The notes under the pieces were generated by a model. That model made no database searches. It was not told the origin of the DNA and worked only from the letters and a program-made list of their open reading frames with translations. From assembly GCA_006386115.1 (NCBI GenBank), contig VFIW01000183.1:1-41109 (forward strand): 41,109 nucleotides of DNA, written 5' to 3'. Made by a program: the position numbers and the translations under genes. Position 1 is the stretch's first letter. Every line of letters starts with the position of its first letter. Below, one piece after another: positions 28,355 to 40,009 of the stretch. This DNA is from Globisporangium splendens (lineage: Eukaryota; Oomycota; Peronosporomycetes; Pythiales; Pythiaceae).

Positions 28355-31148
28355 GGTGGGTGATCGATTATCGCCATGTGAACACACAAACGATTGTGCC
28401 GAAGATACCGTTGCCGCGGATTGATGAACTGTTTGACAGAATGGTCAGCAACAAGTATTTTACTGTGATTGATCTCGCACAAGGTTATCATCAAATGCGC
28501 GTGCATCCCAACTCAGCCAAGTACACTGCATTCCGCACGCAAGATGAGACTTACCAATGGTGTGTTGCACCTATGGGACTTGCTGGAATGCCTGGGGTTT
28601 GGTCCAGGTTGATGCGTGTACTGTTTGGCAAGTTTCCGTTCGTTGTGGTTTACTTAGACGACATCTGTGTGTTCTCAGCTACGTTGGAGGAGCATCTGAA
28701 GTACCTGGAGATATTGTTCAAGGTACTCCGTGAAGAAAAGTTGTATGCACATCGCGCCAAGTGTAAGTTTGCTGTACAAGAAGTCAGTTTTCTTGGTCAC
28801 ACAGTCACTAAGAATGGTCTTGCTGTTGACAAACTGAAGACGACCGCCATCGAAAATTGGCCAACTCCGACGACGGTGAAAGAACTGCAAAGTTTTCTTG
28901 GACTTGCAGGTTACTACCGCCGATTCATCTATCAGTTTGCACACATTGTATTGCCGCTAAGTCAGCTAATCAAGAAAGATTCAGTATGGACTTGGGTAAT
29001 GATCAAGATCATGCTTATGCGCAACTCAAGCATGCATTGCAGACTGCTCCAGTGTTGAAGCTCGCAGATTTCTCCAAGCCGTTCGTCTTAACAACTGATG
29101 CATCTGGCGAATGTGTTGGTGGTGTTCTATCGCAGTTCCACGACGGACATGATCATCCAATTGCGTTCTACTCGAAGAAGCTTGGCCCGCATGAGATCCA
29201 CTGGCCCACTCATGAGAAAGAGCTGTTTGCAATCAAGATGGGCCTCGAGAAGTGGCGTCATTACCTCTACGGTCGTAAATTTGACATCTACACCGACAAC
29301 AGTGCGTGTTCGTGGTTGCTAAAGCATCCGAAAGTTTCGGCGAAACTTGCGCGGTATTTGACGTTCTTCGCGCAGTTTACATTCACGATCCATCATGTCA
29401 ATGGGAAGTTGAACGTAGTTGCTGATGCATTATCTCGTCGACCTGGCGACGACGACTCTAATCTTGCTCAGATGAAGTTCCACCGCTGTGATCAAGCGTG
29501 TGTATCTCGTGGATCGCGTTTCCGCACTTGTTCTTCTGACTCCTCGGATCCAGCTCTGCCGAGGGAGGAGGCTATGTTCCAAGTTCATGCTGTAGTTGGA
29601 TTCGCTGAATCTCGTGTCGATCTGGCTCCGGAAGTCAAGAAAGAGTTTCAGCAAGGGTACCTAGCCGATCCAGAGTTCAAAGCAGTTTGGTCTGATGAAG
29701 ACAACAAATCGAACTTTACGAAAACCGACGAGTTACTCTTCGTTAAGTCCTCGAACAAAATGAAGCGACTCTGCGTCCCAGACAATGACCGCTTGCGCAC
29801 ACGAATCATTTCCGAGTACCACGACTCACCAATTGCCGCGCATCCCGGCAACCGCCGTACTTTCCTGCGAACAGCTCAATGGTACTATTGGAAAACGATG
29901 CAACAAGACGTGAAAGAGTATGTGAAGTCTTGTGAAACGTGCATTCGTTGGAAGCATGATAGTCAGCGCAAGAATGGACGTCTGATGCCAATTCCGATTC
30001 CTGAACAATGTTGGCAAGTGGTGTCAATGGACTTCATCACTGGCTTACCTCTGTCAGAAGGTTACGATGCAATCCTGACAGTTGTTGACAAGCTCTCGAA
30101 GCGAGCGAAGTATGCGCCGACTCACGCCAAGGACGGTGCTTCCGATGTAGCCAAAGTGTTCTTCGACACAATTGTACGTCATCACGGCTTGCCGGAAGTC
30201 GTCATCAGTGATCGTGATAGCAAGTTTACGTCGAAGTTCTGGACTTCTTTGATGAAGCTTATGGGCATCAAACTCAGTATGACAACGTCGCACCGACCTC
30301 AAGCAGATGGTCAGACCGAACGTCAGAACTTGGTTGTAGAAGATGCGCTAAGGTGTATGATCTCGTATCAAGGAACCGACTGGGTTCAACACCTTGGAAT
30401 GATCGAATACGCGCACGCGACCTTGATCAGTGCCTCGACAGGATTCTCTCCCTTCGAGATCGATACAGGACGTAAAGAGCGAAACGTTTGGGAACAGACA
30501 ATCAACTCGAAAGCAGAAGAAAGAGGCATTGCAGAGTACGCAAAGATCTTTGCCGAGGAACGGCAGAAGATAGTGGAACTTGCCCGCAAGAACTTGGTAA
30601 AGGCGCAAGAAACGCAGAAGAAATACTATGACCGCAAACGCCGTGTCCATCAAGTTGAGTTCAAAGCAGGCGACCTTGTGATGCTAGATACTAGTCGAGT
30701 ATCGCTGAAACATGCTGCAAGCGAAACAGATATGAAACGTGCAAAGTTCGCTGCAAGAAAAATTGGTCCCTTGGAGATCATTCGAATGATAAACCCGAAT
30801 GTTGCAAAGTTGAAACTTCCTGCCCAAATGAAGCGAATCAATCCAACGTTCAACGTGGATGTTCTCTCGCACTACGTGCCAACGCCAGACAAGTTTCTGA
30901 GTCATCCCATTCCAAAGTCGTCGAAGTTCGTCATGGACGATTCAGCGAACGATCTTCAGATCGTGGAAAAGTTGCTGAAGAAACGTCAGTTCAATCGACT
31001 GCCAGAATGGCTTGTCCAGTGGCATGGTGAGACGGAACACGAAGCCACATGGGAAAGAGAACGAGACATCCGTCATGTTGCCCACTGGACCGAACTCGTT
31101 GCCGACTTCAAAGAACGACAACGAGAACTCAAATCGAGGAGGATGTAA
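28355..31148 (+). pseudogene. outer chromovirus pol, 3' part (RT to chromodomain), one-base deletion
   Basis: This continues the outer RT after the nested element: WVIDYRHVN, FTVIDLAQGYHQM, APMGLAGMPGVW and the active-site YLDD. A frameshift follows at 28994-28996, where three G remain and four would keep the frame. RNase H (LTTDASGECVGGVL; THEKELFAIKMGLEKW; YTDNSACSWLL), the integrase finger (YHDSPIAAHPGN to CETC) and the DDE triad (SMDFITG; ISDRDSKF; DGQTERQN) lie in the second frame. The C-terminal chromodomain (LPEWLVQWHGETEHEATWER) follows. The stop codon is 31146-31148, so the last codon and stop lie in the right LTR. Apart from the one-base loss and the nested insertion, pol looks intact. 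Confidence 0.9.
31136..31143 (+). other. polypurine tract of outer element
   Basis: GAGGAGGA directly precedes the right LTR. It is also coding, being the end of pol. Confidence 0.75.
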
Positions 31149-31591
31149 GGACCCAGATGAATACGGTCCAGCTGCTAAGTGCGACAGGTATGTCGCCAGA
31201 AAAAGAAGTATATACATAGTATACAAAAGTCTATATAAACTCTAGGTAAGGCATGTATGAGGCCAGTGTGAGGCCAGTAAGAACCCATTGAAGTAGTGAA
31301 TTAGTTGAAGAACAATGCAAAGAAAAGAAGAAAAATCCAGTAAGAGAAAAAGGAGAAAAAGGAGAAAAAGGAGAAAAAGAGGCGTAGGACACTAGGAGAA
31401 GTAAGAGGGAGCCCCTAGGGTAGCCCAGAGTAGCTAGCTGCGCGAGCAGCGCATTCTAACTCACTTCTCAATCTACTCTCCAACTGCCAAACGCCCATCC
31501 AGACCACACCAACCCTCCTATCTTCCTTCCTCTCGTTAAGTGCGCACCTCGTTAAGTTCGTCTCCGGAAAAGTACGACCCCAGTCTTTACA
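31144..31591 (+). repeat. right LTR of outer chromovirus (448 bp)
   Basis: TGTAAGG...CTTTACA followed by CTGGG at 31592-31596. Two differences from the left LTR. Confidence 0.95.
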
Positions 31592-33177
31592 CTGGGCGAG
31601 GATCCCGACCACGTTTGATGGTCTGGTACCATGCAACAGCAGCTTGTGATTGCCCAACGACTTGAAAATGTTGTGTGGTGTCTCTTCTGCGAGCCGACTT
31701 ATCTTGAACACCGACGCGATCTTGATCTTATATCCTGGGAAAGCAGGCGTCGATCCTACGTAGCGTAAAACTCGCTGATACTCTTTGTCGGAGACATCCA
31801 GTAGCTCCATCTTCGTGGTTAGCATCCGATGTTGTAAGTCCAATGGGTGAGTTTTTGCGTGTTCTTCCTCCTCCTGCAGGCGAGACCCAACAGCCCCCTC
31901 TATGTCATCCATCAAGCTCGTCTTCTCACCGACGTGCGAATAAGAGCCAACCTTTCTCGGGAACAGCGAGCAACATTCATGTGTGAGAGCCTTCAACTCT
32001 GCTTTGAGTGTCTGCTGTCGAGACGCGCAACGCCGTGTGACATAAGAGCGTTGCTGGAGCTTCTCCAATTCTGCAACCACTTCCGTCAGCTGGTGGACCA
32101 ATGTGGCACTTCGTGAACTCTGGTTTGCCCTGGGGTGGCCTATGTGCCATAATTTACACCAAACACACAAAAGAGAATATCAGTTGGGGTAGCCTCCTTG
32201 AAACGCCGAACAAATGTGTAGATGCCACCGGCGTACTTAATTGCGTACTGAACAAGTTTCCAGTCGCCACAGTTCTCACATTCGCAATCGGGTCACGAAT
32301 ATACTGCATGTCACCAGTACATCCACCACACATGTGTGAATCAATTTCGCCAGAAGTATCGCAAACCGGTACAGAAACCAAGCTTTACATTGCAAAGATC
32401 CTGGATTTGTTCCGGCAGCGTACATGGCAGCGTATGTTCGTCCTGTGATGTATAGTGTGACTCGATGAGAATTTCATAAATCGAACTGAAAGTCATCTTT
32501 TTCCTACGCACCTCTTGGCTCGTTGTGCTAAAGAAGCCATCGAAACCAACCGCCCGCATTGACGAAGCTTCGCGAATGTGAAGTTTGATCGCAATTGGTA
32601 AATGCGGAGAGTGTAGAACTCGAAAGGTCCGCCCGTTGGAGTAGCTCCTTTCTTCGACGATGTGTCAAAATACGTCGTGATGTGAATTGCGCAGGCGATC
32701 CTTTCGCATGCTTCTTTCTCGCGAATAATTCCAGGAACATTTTTAAACGAGGCTTTCGGAGGACGAGTGATTTGCCCGTGCAGTTTCGACTTATTGGTCC
32801 CCAGTGGAGTCGTCGAACAAACCTATCTGTAAAGTAGATATTGATGCCTTGTAGTATGGTCACGTCATTGTCGTCTTGTATAAATGCAATCGCCGTCGGT
32901 ATCCCCTGTTTCAAAGGACAAGGCGTTTGCAAGCGCGTCAACGCATCGGCACCATAGATTGGCAGCTCGAGGTACACACCCACCAGTGCTGGAAGTATTT
33001 ACCGTTGTGAACTTGAAGTAAAAAAGCAGCATGCGCTTCTTCACATTGGCGGCATTGGCGTCGATCAAATAGCGGCCAAGCAACGATCTGATAGCTAGTA
33101 GAATTCGTTTTGTCTTGGGTGTAAAGGGCATACTGTGCCCTCAGGGAGCCCTTGCAAGACTGCAATTTAGAAACCAT
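31592..33177 (-). pseudogene. PARP family gene, 5' part (severed by retrotransposon)
   Basis: The segment ending at the insertion is clearly PARP. A helical regulatory-like region (LTEVVAELEKLQQRSYV) comes first. It is followed by LLDVSDKEYQRVLRYV, YKIKIASVFKISR and the NAD-binding HG motif in NHKLLLHGTRPSNVVGILAQ, which ends at the CTGGG duplication. Further 5' the coding text is broken between frames: CENCGDWKLVQYAIKYAGG near 32210-32290, YGADALTRLQTPCPLKQG with FIQDDNDVTILQGINIYF near 32830-32960, and DANAANVKKR with FLLQVHNGKYFQHW near 33000-33070. The last pair loosely resembles a WGR domain but is weak. ATG 33177 (MVSKLQSCKG) is a possible start, 83 bp from the stop of the next gene. 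Whether the 5' breaks are introns or decay is unclear. Confidence 0.75.
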
Positions 33178-33259
33178 TTTGAATAACAAAGAAAGAAACT
33201 ACGTACGATTCAAGACGTCAAAGAGATACCGCGGAGGTGCTCGTGCGGGGGTAAAGCAG

Positions 33260-34573
33260 CTAAAGTGCTGTGGATATGCGGTTGGTTCTATGGTGGAGAA
33301 AACGCAACGCGGCCTGCTGGAAATGCGAAAACGGGCAAAGTGCCGCGTGAGTGTGGGTCGCAAAAGCCACTTCTTGTCCTTCGAGAAGCGGTCTCACGAA
33401 CAGAGACCCGGTTGTACGGTGCGCGAAGATCTCGAAGGTCACCATCGCGCCGTAGTTGGGAATCATTGGGGGCACTTGAAGGTCCAGCGCCATAATCAGT
33501 GCGACGATCGAGTTGTCGTGGCCCGAGAACAACGAAAATTTGAACGGATTCTTCCCCTACAGAGAATGAAGGTTGTAAGTGGCACATCCTACATACACAA
33601 ACTTTTGATGCAAATATGTTGCCCACCTTCTGAATATCGTTCAGATGGTTGTAAATGCGATGCACTCCGGAGTGGAAGCTGTTGAAGCAGAAGTCGCGTT
33701 TTCCATAGAGTGCATGCCAGAGCCACGCGTCGAGACCTCGGATCTGGTCAAAGAGCTCCTGGTCGAGACCTTCTGGGAACGGGAGACCGTGCTCTTGACG
33801 GCACGTCAGTACCTCGCGCACTGTTGATTCCACAACGGACACACCACACCTTCTATGAGTATTGTGACAATTGTGAAAGATGAAAGGTGGAGAATGCAAA
33901 TGCTGCACTTACAGCCAGTCCACGGGACGCGACGCCCCGCTTCAACGCCGGCAATCTTGCGAACGCGTGCAGTGGCTTCCGCGAGACCCTTTGGCGCATG
34001 CTTCTTGAGGTTTTCAGCCAATACGATCGCCAAGTCGCCGTACAATTCGTATGAGTGCGTCGGCGCGATGCGGCTGTGGGTATCCGCACGGATCACGATC
34101 GTACGCTCGTCGTCGTCGTCTTCAAAGAGCTCGGGGAACATGCCTGAGAGCACGCTCTGCGCAGACCGGATCGTTCGCCGCACGTTCGTCGACTCCACAT
34201 ACACGTGCTTCCTCGGATCGATTTCGTTGACAAATGACGCGTACTTTGCTCGCAGCGCCTCGCCTTTGTCCTGCATGCCGCGGACACCCTTGGCAGTCAA
34301 CTGGCCGCATGGCCAGCGTCCGCCGTGACGCGGCGAGTCTGGCGGCAGCGTGACGTCGTCTGCGTTCACGATGCGCGTGCCGCTGTTGAGCCGCGAGATG
34401 TCGTCGAGGTCTGCGAGCCGCGAGATCCAGAACTGCGTCTCCTCGGCGTCCATGCCCAGGTGCGAGCCGATCGTGCGCGTGAGCGGAGAGCGGTCGCCGT
34501 GGCGGAACAGCACCGCCACGTGCACCAACTCAAGCTCGTGCTCCTGCGGCACGGCGGAGTGGGGTGACGCCAT
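33260..34573 (-). CDS. histidine acid phosphatase family protein (three exons)
   Basis: The exons on the minus strand are 34573-33913, 33820-33627 and 33556-33260, giving 383 residues. Intron 1 (GTAAGT...CAACAG, 92 bp) and intron 2 (GTGGGC...TGTAG, 70 bp) both restore the frame. The RHG catalytic signature is near the N-terminus (VLFRHGDRSP), with HVYVESTNVRRTIRSA in the middle and the HD motif in exon 3 (LFSGHDNSIVAL). It aligns along its whole length with the intronless gene at 10172-11401 but lacks its Ala-rich insert. No signal peptide at this ATG. An upstream in-frame ATG exists, but the extra region crosses a (CT)n tract, so 34573 is preferred. The gene is divergent from the OST subunit. 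Confidence 0.9.
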
Positions 34574-35074
34574 CGCTTGTCTTGCAGACGCAGAATCACA
34601 GAGAGAGAGAGAGAGAGAGCGATGGCAGAGTGCGCGTTGCTTGCTTCCGACGAGCTTCAAGTCCAATATGCCGCCATTCCTGGCAGCCAAAAAATGATAC
34701 GCAAGCAATGTGCTGAGGTGCAACTTCTATGTCATTGGATAAAATATGTGATGAATATGTTCACGAAATCGTTTGTTCATTCGCTATAATTTGCAATGCA
34801 TCAACATAGCCATACTTCATTGGTCGAAACTCGCTGCCGATACTGCCATTCGCTGAAATAAAACCAAATATACCATTCAAACCATGCACAATTGGATAAA
34901 ATGTCCAAATACTCCATCCAATTGGCCGAAATCCTTCGGTTCCCCCCTCCTCTTTGTGGCTCTGCACCGATCTTCGGCCACGTTGCAATGCATTTTGGGC
35001 ACTTTCAGGCGCGATCCCCACACTGAAGCTGCGCTGCGGGTCTCGAGGCGTTAGGAAGAGAAAGAAGACAAGTG
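34574..35074. promoter_or_regulatory. shared upstream region of the divergent phosphatase and OST genes
   Basis: A 500 bp intergenic region. A (GA)n tract at about 34600-34619 lies in the phosphatase leader. Between 34730 and 34940 short motifs recur, among them ATTGGATAAAAT twice and CCATTCGC/CCATTCAAA. No clear initiator was identified for either gene. Confidence 0.35.
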
Positions 35075-36484
35075 ATGACGCGCCAACGTAGTGGAGGCAA
35101 AGGCCTCGTCCGCATGGCGCTGCTGGCGCTCGTCGCGCTCGCGCTCGCGGGCAGCGCCACCGTCATGGCCGCGAAGAAGAAGGCTGTGCTCAGCGGCAGC
35201 GAGAAGCTCGCGGAGCTCAACGGCCGCGTGCGCGACGGCGTCGTGCCGCTCACCACGGAGCTGTACGAGAAATACGTGCTGCGTCCGGACCGCCCGTACC
35301 ACCTCTTCCTTCTGTTCACGGCTATGGCCGACAAGTACAGCTGCGACGTCTGCAAGTACGTGCCGCGCTCGAATAAACCAGAGGGCGTTATGCTGGACGC
35401 GCTTTTTGAATGGTGTGTGCGTGTCCTTTGTTGTATGGTTGTTGGTAATTTGTAGGCAAATTGCGCCGGAATACCTCGTGTTGGGCGAATCGTACATCTC
35501 GGCCAAGCAGGTGAAGGTCGACACCCGCGACGGTCTCGACGTTTTCTTTGGCGTCGTCGATTTTGACGTGAACCAGCAAGTCTTTGGAATCGTAAGCCGT
35601 CTTCATTTGTATACTCTGTGTTATTGTTTGACTGCATGAAATCTGACGCTGTGGGCTGTGTCTTATAGTACGGATTCACGTCGGCTCCTCACATTGTGTA
35701 CATTGGCCCAGACCGCACGGAAGACACCGGCAAGCACTCGCCCAGCAAGGTGCAGCTCAGCGACTCGGACCTCTACAACGTGTACTCGGGCGGCAAGAAG
35801 GCGGAAAGCATCAACGCGTTCGTGAAGCAGAAGACTGGCTTCGATGTACGTGTTCCTTGTTTATTTATCATTGTGTGAGTCGTGCATGAGCCTGACGTAT
35901 CTTCTTTCTCTTTTTCCCACCCCAAACAGTTTGTTATCGAGCGCTCGAAGGCGTTCCTCTACGCGATCATCGCGGTCTCGCTTGTCGTGATCGTCATCAG
36001 CGGCAAGATCATTCTCTCGAACTTGGACGTCCTCATGGCCAAGCTGCGCCGAAAGCGCCTGTGGATGACTGTGTCCTTGGTACGTCACTGTCGAACTCCA
36101 TAGAACCTCTTACTTCGCAGCTAACAACTTTTGCTAATTGTATCGTGTACGCAGCTGTTCTACGGACTTTCGGTATCGGGCATGGTCTACTGCATCATCC
36201 GCGAGCCGCCAGCGTTCACGACGGAGCGCAACGGCAAGATCAAGTTTTTCCACCCACAGGGCCGCTCGCAGTTCGTTGTCGAAGGTCTGATCATCGGTGG
36301 CTACGACGTCGCGGCCGCTGGTTTCATGATCCTGCTGTCGCAGTGGGCGATCTACTTGCAGCGTCCAACGCTGCGCTATGCCGCCATCGCGATCTGCGCG
36401 CTCGGTTTTGTGTTTATGTACCGTGAAATGATCGCGTGCTACACGTTCAAGAACCGCTGGTACACCGGTTGGATGGGCTTCTAA
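35075..36484 (+). CDS. OST3/OST6-type oligosaccharyltransferase subunit (thioredoxin-fold, four-helix)
   Basis: There are five exons: 35075-35412, 35456-35591, 35669-35845, 35930-36079 and 36155-36484. All introns are GT-AG and frame-preserving, giving 376 residues. The layout is a signal peptide (MALLALVALALAGSATVMA), a luminal thioredoxin-like domain with a CxxC pair (CDVC, about residues 90-93) and VFFGVVDFDVNQQVFGIYGFTSAPHIVYI, then four membrane helices (AFLYAIIAVSLVVIVIS; LFYGLSVSGMVYCII; LIIGGYDVAAAGFMILL; YAAIAICALGFVFMY). In OST3/OST6 (MAGT1/TUSC3 in animals) the CxxC forms mixed disulfides with substrate proteins to improve N-glycosylation at nearby sites. ATG 35075 is preferred over the GTG just upstream. 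Confidence 0.9.
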
Positions 36485-37516
36485 GCCAGCGATCTGTGCC
36501 GTCAAACTCAGTGAGAAAGAGAGAGAGAGAAGAGGAAGAAGGTGGTATGTGTGAGCATGCACAGACTTCCAGATTGAAGCTACACGAGCGGCATGAGTCG
36601 AAGCAGTGCCGCCCCTGCTGTTGAGAAGAGAAAAATGAGGGAGTATGGAGTTCATGCAGCTTTGTCACCAGTCATTTAGGTGACAAATGGTAACAAATGA
36701 GAGATCCATTTACTCCGTGCCACTAACTCTCGGCTCCTATGTGAGGCACTCACCATTGCGGCATATTCGCAGCTTTTCCCTGAGATACTTGCCGCAAATC
36801 ACCGAGAGAAATCGAAGCAGTATTATCGCCAAAGAGTATCCTGCAGTGAGTCCCATGGACTGTCGCACAAACTAATTTGACTTCAACGTGGTCAAGTCTG
36901 TCGAGTCGCAGCGGACACTTCAGGCAACAACCTGAGCGCATCCTCACGTGGCGTAATCACATCGTGGATGGCTCCTGTCCTCATGACGCCCGCACAGATG
37001 GTAAAGACCCATGAGGCAGAGTCACTGTGTGCAGGAACTCCATATTTCCCATGCGCACAGAGATCACTGACTAGTGTTGCGACTAATCAGCACCCTGTAT
37101 GAGCGACTGGCTTTTCGAGGGGATCCGTATTGAAGTCGGTATTTATGGAGCCGGCGAGATAGGGGGACAGCGTAGTACCGTCGTCAACGCTATCTTCTCC
37201 CTCTCTACTATCCTCCATGCCTCTACATACTCCTTGATCGCATACTACGTATTCCGTTCAATTTGTGGAATACCCTCTCTATGTCATATATAGCGTCTTA
37301 TTACTTGCTGGAGAGGTCCGGTTGGATCGTTTCTGCGACACGGTGTCGAGTCAGGGAAGAACTCCTCCCCACAAGTCATTCGCGCATTGTGCCTGCGCAC
37401 CGCAAGAGCTCCGCTTGGTCTGCGCGCGCGTGTGTGTGTGTGCGTGTGCACTGCTCTCCATCTGCCGTCTCCACGTCCGTCTCCTTATCGAGCTCTTCGC
37501 CTGCTTCACTGTCACC
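36485..37516. other. intergenic region upstream of the EDR2-like gene
   Basis: About 1 kb. A short GA-rich tract lies at about 36513-36540. No domain, RNA gene or repeat was recognised. The last 150 bp are CT-rich, as often seen in oomycete leaders. Confidence 0.4.
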
Positions 37517-39695
37517 ATGGAGGGCTGGCTCACGAAGCGCCGCGACCACATGAACCTCATCTGGCGTACGTCCAGCAGCCGAATGGAAATGCATCTGCGC
37601 TGTGTGAAAATGGACGCTAATTGGTATGCTCTGTGTGTGTGTAGTGGAGCGGTACTTTGTGCTGGATGGGAACCAGATGCGGTACTACCGGAAGCGCGGC
37701 GATCCGGCGCCGCGCGGTACATACGTGCTCACGGACGGCTGCCTCGTGAGCAACGTGTTCAACTCGGAGGAGAAGCACAAGCACCACGGGCCAGTGTGGA
37801 TGTTCCGCATCACGTTTGCGGTCGAGATGGGCGAAAAGTCCTACAAGAAGGACCGGTTCCTCGACCTCGGCGCCAAGACTGAGGAGAACGCGCGCGAGTG
37901 GAAGAAGGCGATCGAGAACGCCGTGCGCTCACTGCGCGAGCTCGTGCTGCACCAGCGCAAGCTCAAGACCGACGCGGCCATCTACCCGACGGTCAGCTCG
38001 GCCGTGCCGCGCCTGCTCAAGGCTGATGAAGACACGGTCTCGCTGTTCAACCTGGACGCCGACAATGTCAAAGCCGAGCAGGGCTGGTGGCTCGCGCGTG
38101 TCGAGGAAGGACTGCGCATCATGCAGGAATGTCCGTTGGGGCCGAACGTTGCGGCGTCGTTGTATGCGCAGCATGCGAACACGGCGAACGGGCTCATCTT
38201 CTCGTCGCTGATCAGCGCCGTGCTCACGTTCAGCATCATGTACTCGTTCGTGACCAACATGCTGTTCTGCTTTACGACGGCGGCTGCCGCGGTAGCCGTG
38301 TGCTGCGTCGCGATCACGCCGACGCATGCGATCGAGATCCCGAGCTTCCGCGTCTCGCAGGTCGTCAATGGCTCGCCGACTGAGGTGTTCCGCTTGCTCA
38401 TGAACCCGAAGCGGTACCAGCGCTGGGACCCGTCGATCGCGTCCATGCGTGTGATCCAGGAGATGGACGACCACGCCGACATCGTGTACATCACGCAGCG
38501 TCCGACGTACCTGTGGCCGCTGTGGCAGAAGCCGCGCGACCTCGTGCTCATGCGGTACTGGCGTCGCGAGGAAGACGGCTCGTACTTCGTCATGTACCAG
38601 AGCATCGAGCACCCAGAGCGCCGCGTGCGTCATAACTACGTGCGTGCCACCGTCCTCGGCGGTGGCTTCGTGATCGCGCCGCAAAAGGTGCCCAGTGGCG
38701 CCATCCGCTCGCATGTCACGTACGTCATGCGCTATGACCCGGGCGGCTGGTCGCGCATCTACCACCAGCTCGGCATGGACGTCGACCTTGTCATGCCGAT
38801 GCTGCGCAGCGTCGTGGGCATCCGCGACGAAATGAGTGGCGTGGACTTCATCACGCCCAACGTCACGGTGGACTCAGCCGCGGGCGAGGCTGAGACCTCG
38901 GACGAGCAAGGAGCTGGAGGAGCAAATGGTTCTGGTGCCGCCGATGGCACGATCCGCACGAGCGTCGATGCCTCGGGTCTCGTCACGGGCGTCACGCGCC
39001 TCAAGACCGGGTTGCCCGGCAAGATGTGGGCCGAGCCAGACGCTTCGCTCTTCCAGGTTCGCGGCACCAACTACCTGACCGACAAGAAGAAAGTGCCGTC
39101 GGCGACGTCCAAGTTCCACCTTGTGGGCGTCGACCTTCTCTCGTTCGAGAGCGCGAGCGACCGGTACAACATCTCGGCGCGCAGCGACAGCGTCGGTCGC
39201 ACATCGAGCAAGTTCAGTTTCGTGATCAACATGATCATCCCGGGACCGGAGAACATCTGCATGGTGTTCTACTTCCACCCGGCCAAAGACAATATCTTCG
39301 AGGACGGCTCGCCGTTCTCGGAGCTGCTCAACGACTTCATCGACGGCGACGACGCGTTCCGGAATTCACGGTTCAAGCTCATCCCGACGGTTGTCGAAGG
39401 CAGCTTCATCATCAAACAGTCGGTCGGCTCCAAGCCCACGTTGCTCGGTAACAAGCTCAAGTGTCCGTACCACAAGGGTGACAACTACTTTGAGGTGGAC
39501 ATCGACATCTCGTCCAACTCGGTCGCCAACACCGTCGTGGGCATGGTGCAGGGCGTGACCAAATCGCTGGTCGTCGACATGGCCTTCCTGCTCGAGTCGC
39601 AGTCCGAGGAAGAGCTCCCAGAGAACCTTCTGGGCGCTGTGCGGCTGCAGAACGTGTCGCTCGACAAACCCACGCGCGTGCCGCGTGCCCAGTAA
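37517..39695 (+). CDS. PH-START-DUF1336 protein (EDR2-like) with membrane segment
   Basis: The exons are 37517-37565 and 37645-39695 (79 bp intron, GTACGT...TGTAG, phase 1), giving 699 residues. A PH domain starts at the first residue (MEGWLTKRRDHMNLIW, then ERYFVLDGNQMRYYRKR) and ends with EWKKAIENAV. Two hydrophobic segments follow at about residues 198-240 (LIFSSLISAVLTFSIMYSF; FCFTTAAAAVAVCCVAI). A START lipid-transfer domain comes next (SPTEVFRLLMNPKRYQRWD; VYITQRPTYLWPLW; IRSHVTYVMRYDPGGW). The C-terminal DUF1336/EDR2_C region is clear (NISARSDSVGRTSSKFSFVI; CMVFYFHP; GDNYFEVDIDISSNSVANTV). Plant EDR2 has PH, START and DUF1336 and binds phosphoinositides. A sterol or phospholipid carrier at membrane contacts is inferred. 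ATG 37517 is in good context (CACCATGG). Confidence 0.9.
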
Positions 39696-40009
39696 ACAGC
39701 TACTCCGTGTGAGAAAGAAGGCAAACGGCAAAGTTCACATTTCCTCATGCGGTAGGGAAACCAATGCTAAGGAAGAAGGAAGCATTCGTCCATTTTTTCA
39801 TATATATATATATATGAGTGGCGTGGCCCGTGTTTCGTTCTCTCAGTCTCAGAGCTCACCAATGTCCCCATGAATCAAAGCCAAGCCAGAAAAAAGCGAT
39901 ATGAAAGAACCATTTGTGTTTCCTACAATACTACGAACACACTACAAACTAACAAACTGCCTAAACTAACTTACTATATCCTAACCTTTTACTCTTTGAG
40001 CTGCATGCA
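39696..40009. other. gap with (TA)n microsatellite
   Basis: A 314 bp convergent gap between the EDR2-like gene and the CXC-F-box gene. A TA repeat lies at about 39799-39815. Nothing else seen. Confidence 0.5.

Larger units (their letters stand above)
16566..31591 (+). mobile_element. outer Ty3/Gypsy chromovirus LTR retrotransposon (host of a nested element)
   Basis: The complete element is bounded by identical-length 448 bp LTRs and 5-bp CTGGG duplications. Without the nested insert it is about 6.2 kb. The order is LTR, PBS, a small extra frame (17305-17688), then gag-protease-RT-RNase H-integrase-chromodomain in one frame, a polypurine tract and LTR. The LTRs differ at only two of 448 positions, so the insertion is young. 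It is now dead: a second chromovirus sits in its RT, a one-base deletion lies after RT, and the upstream frame has an amber codon. It interrupts a PARP gene in the opposite orientation. Confidence 0.95.

Noticed and set aside
37929..38765. Minus-strand frame of 278 codons opposite the EDR2-like gene
   Set aside because: Arg/His/Val-rich shadow of a GC-rich exon, with no domain. Unlike the antisense frame in the inner element, it shows no structured region or matching constraint pattern.
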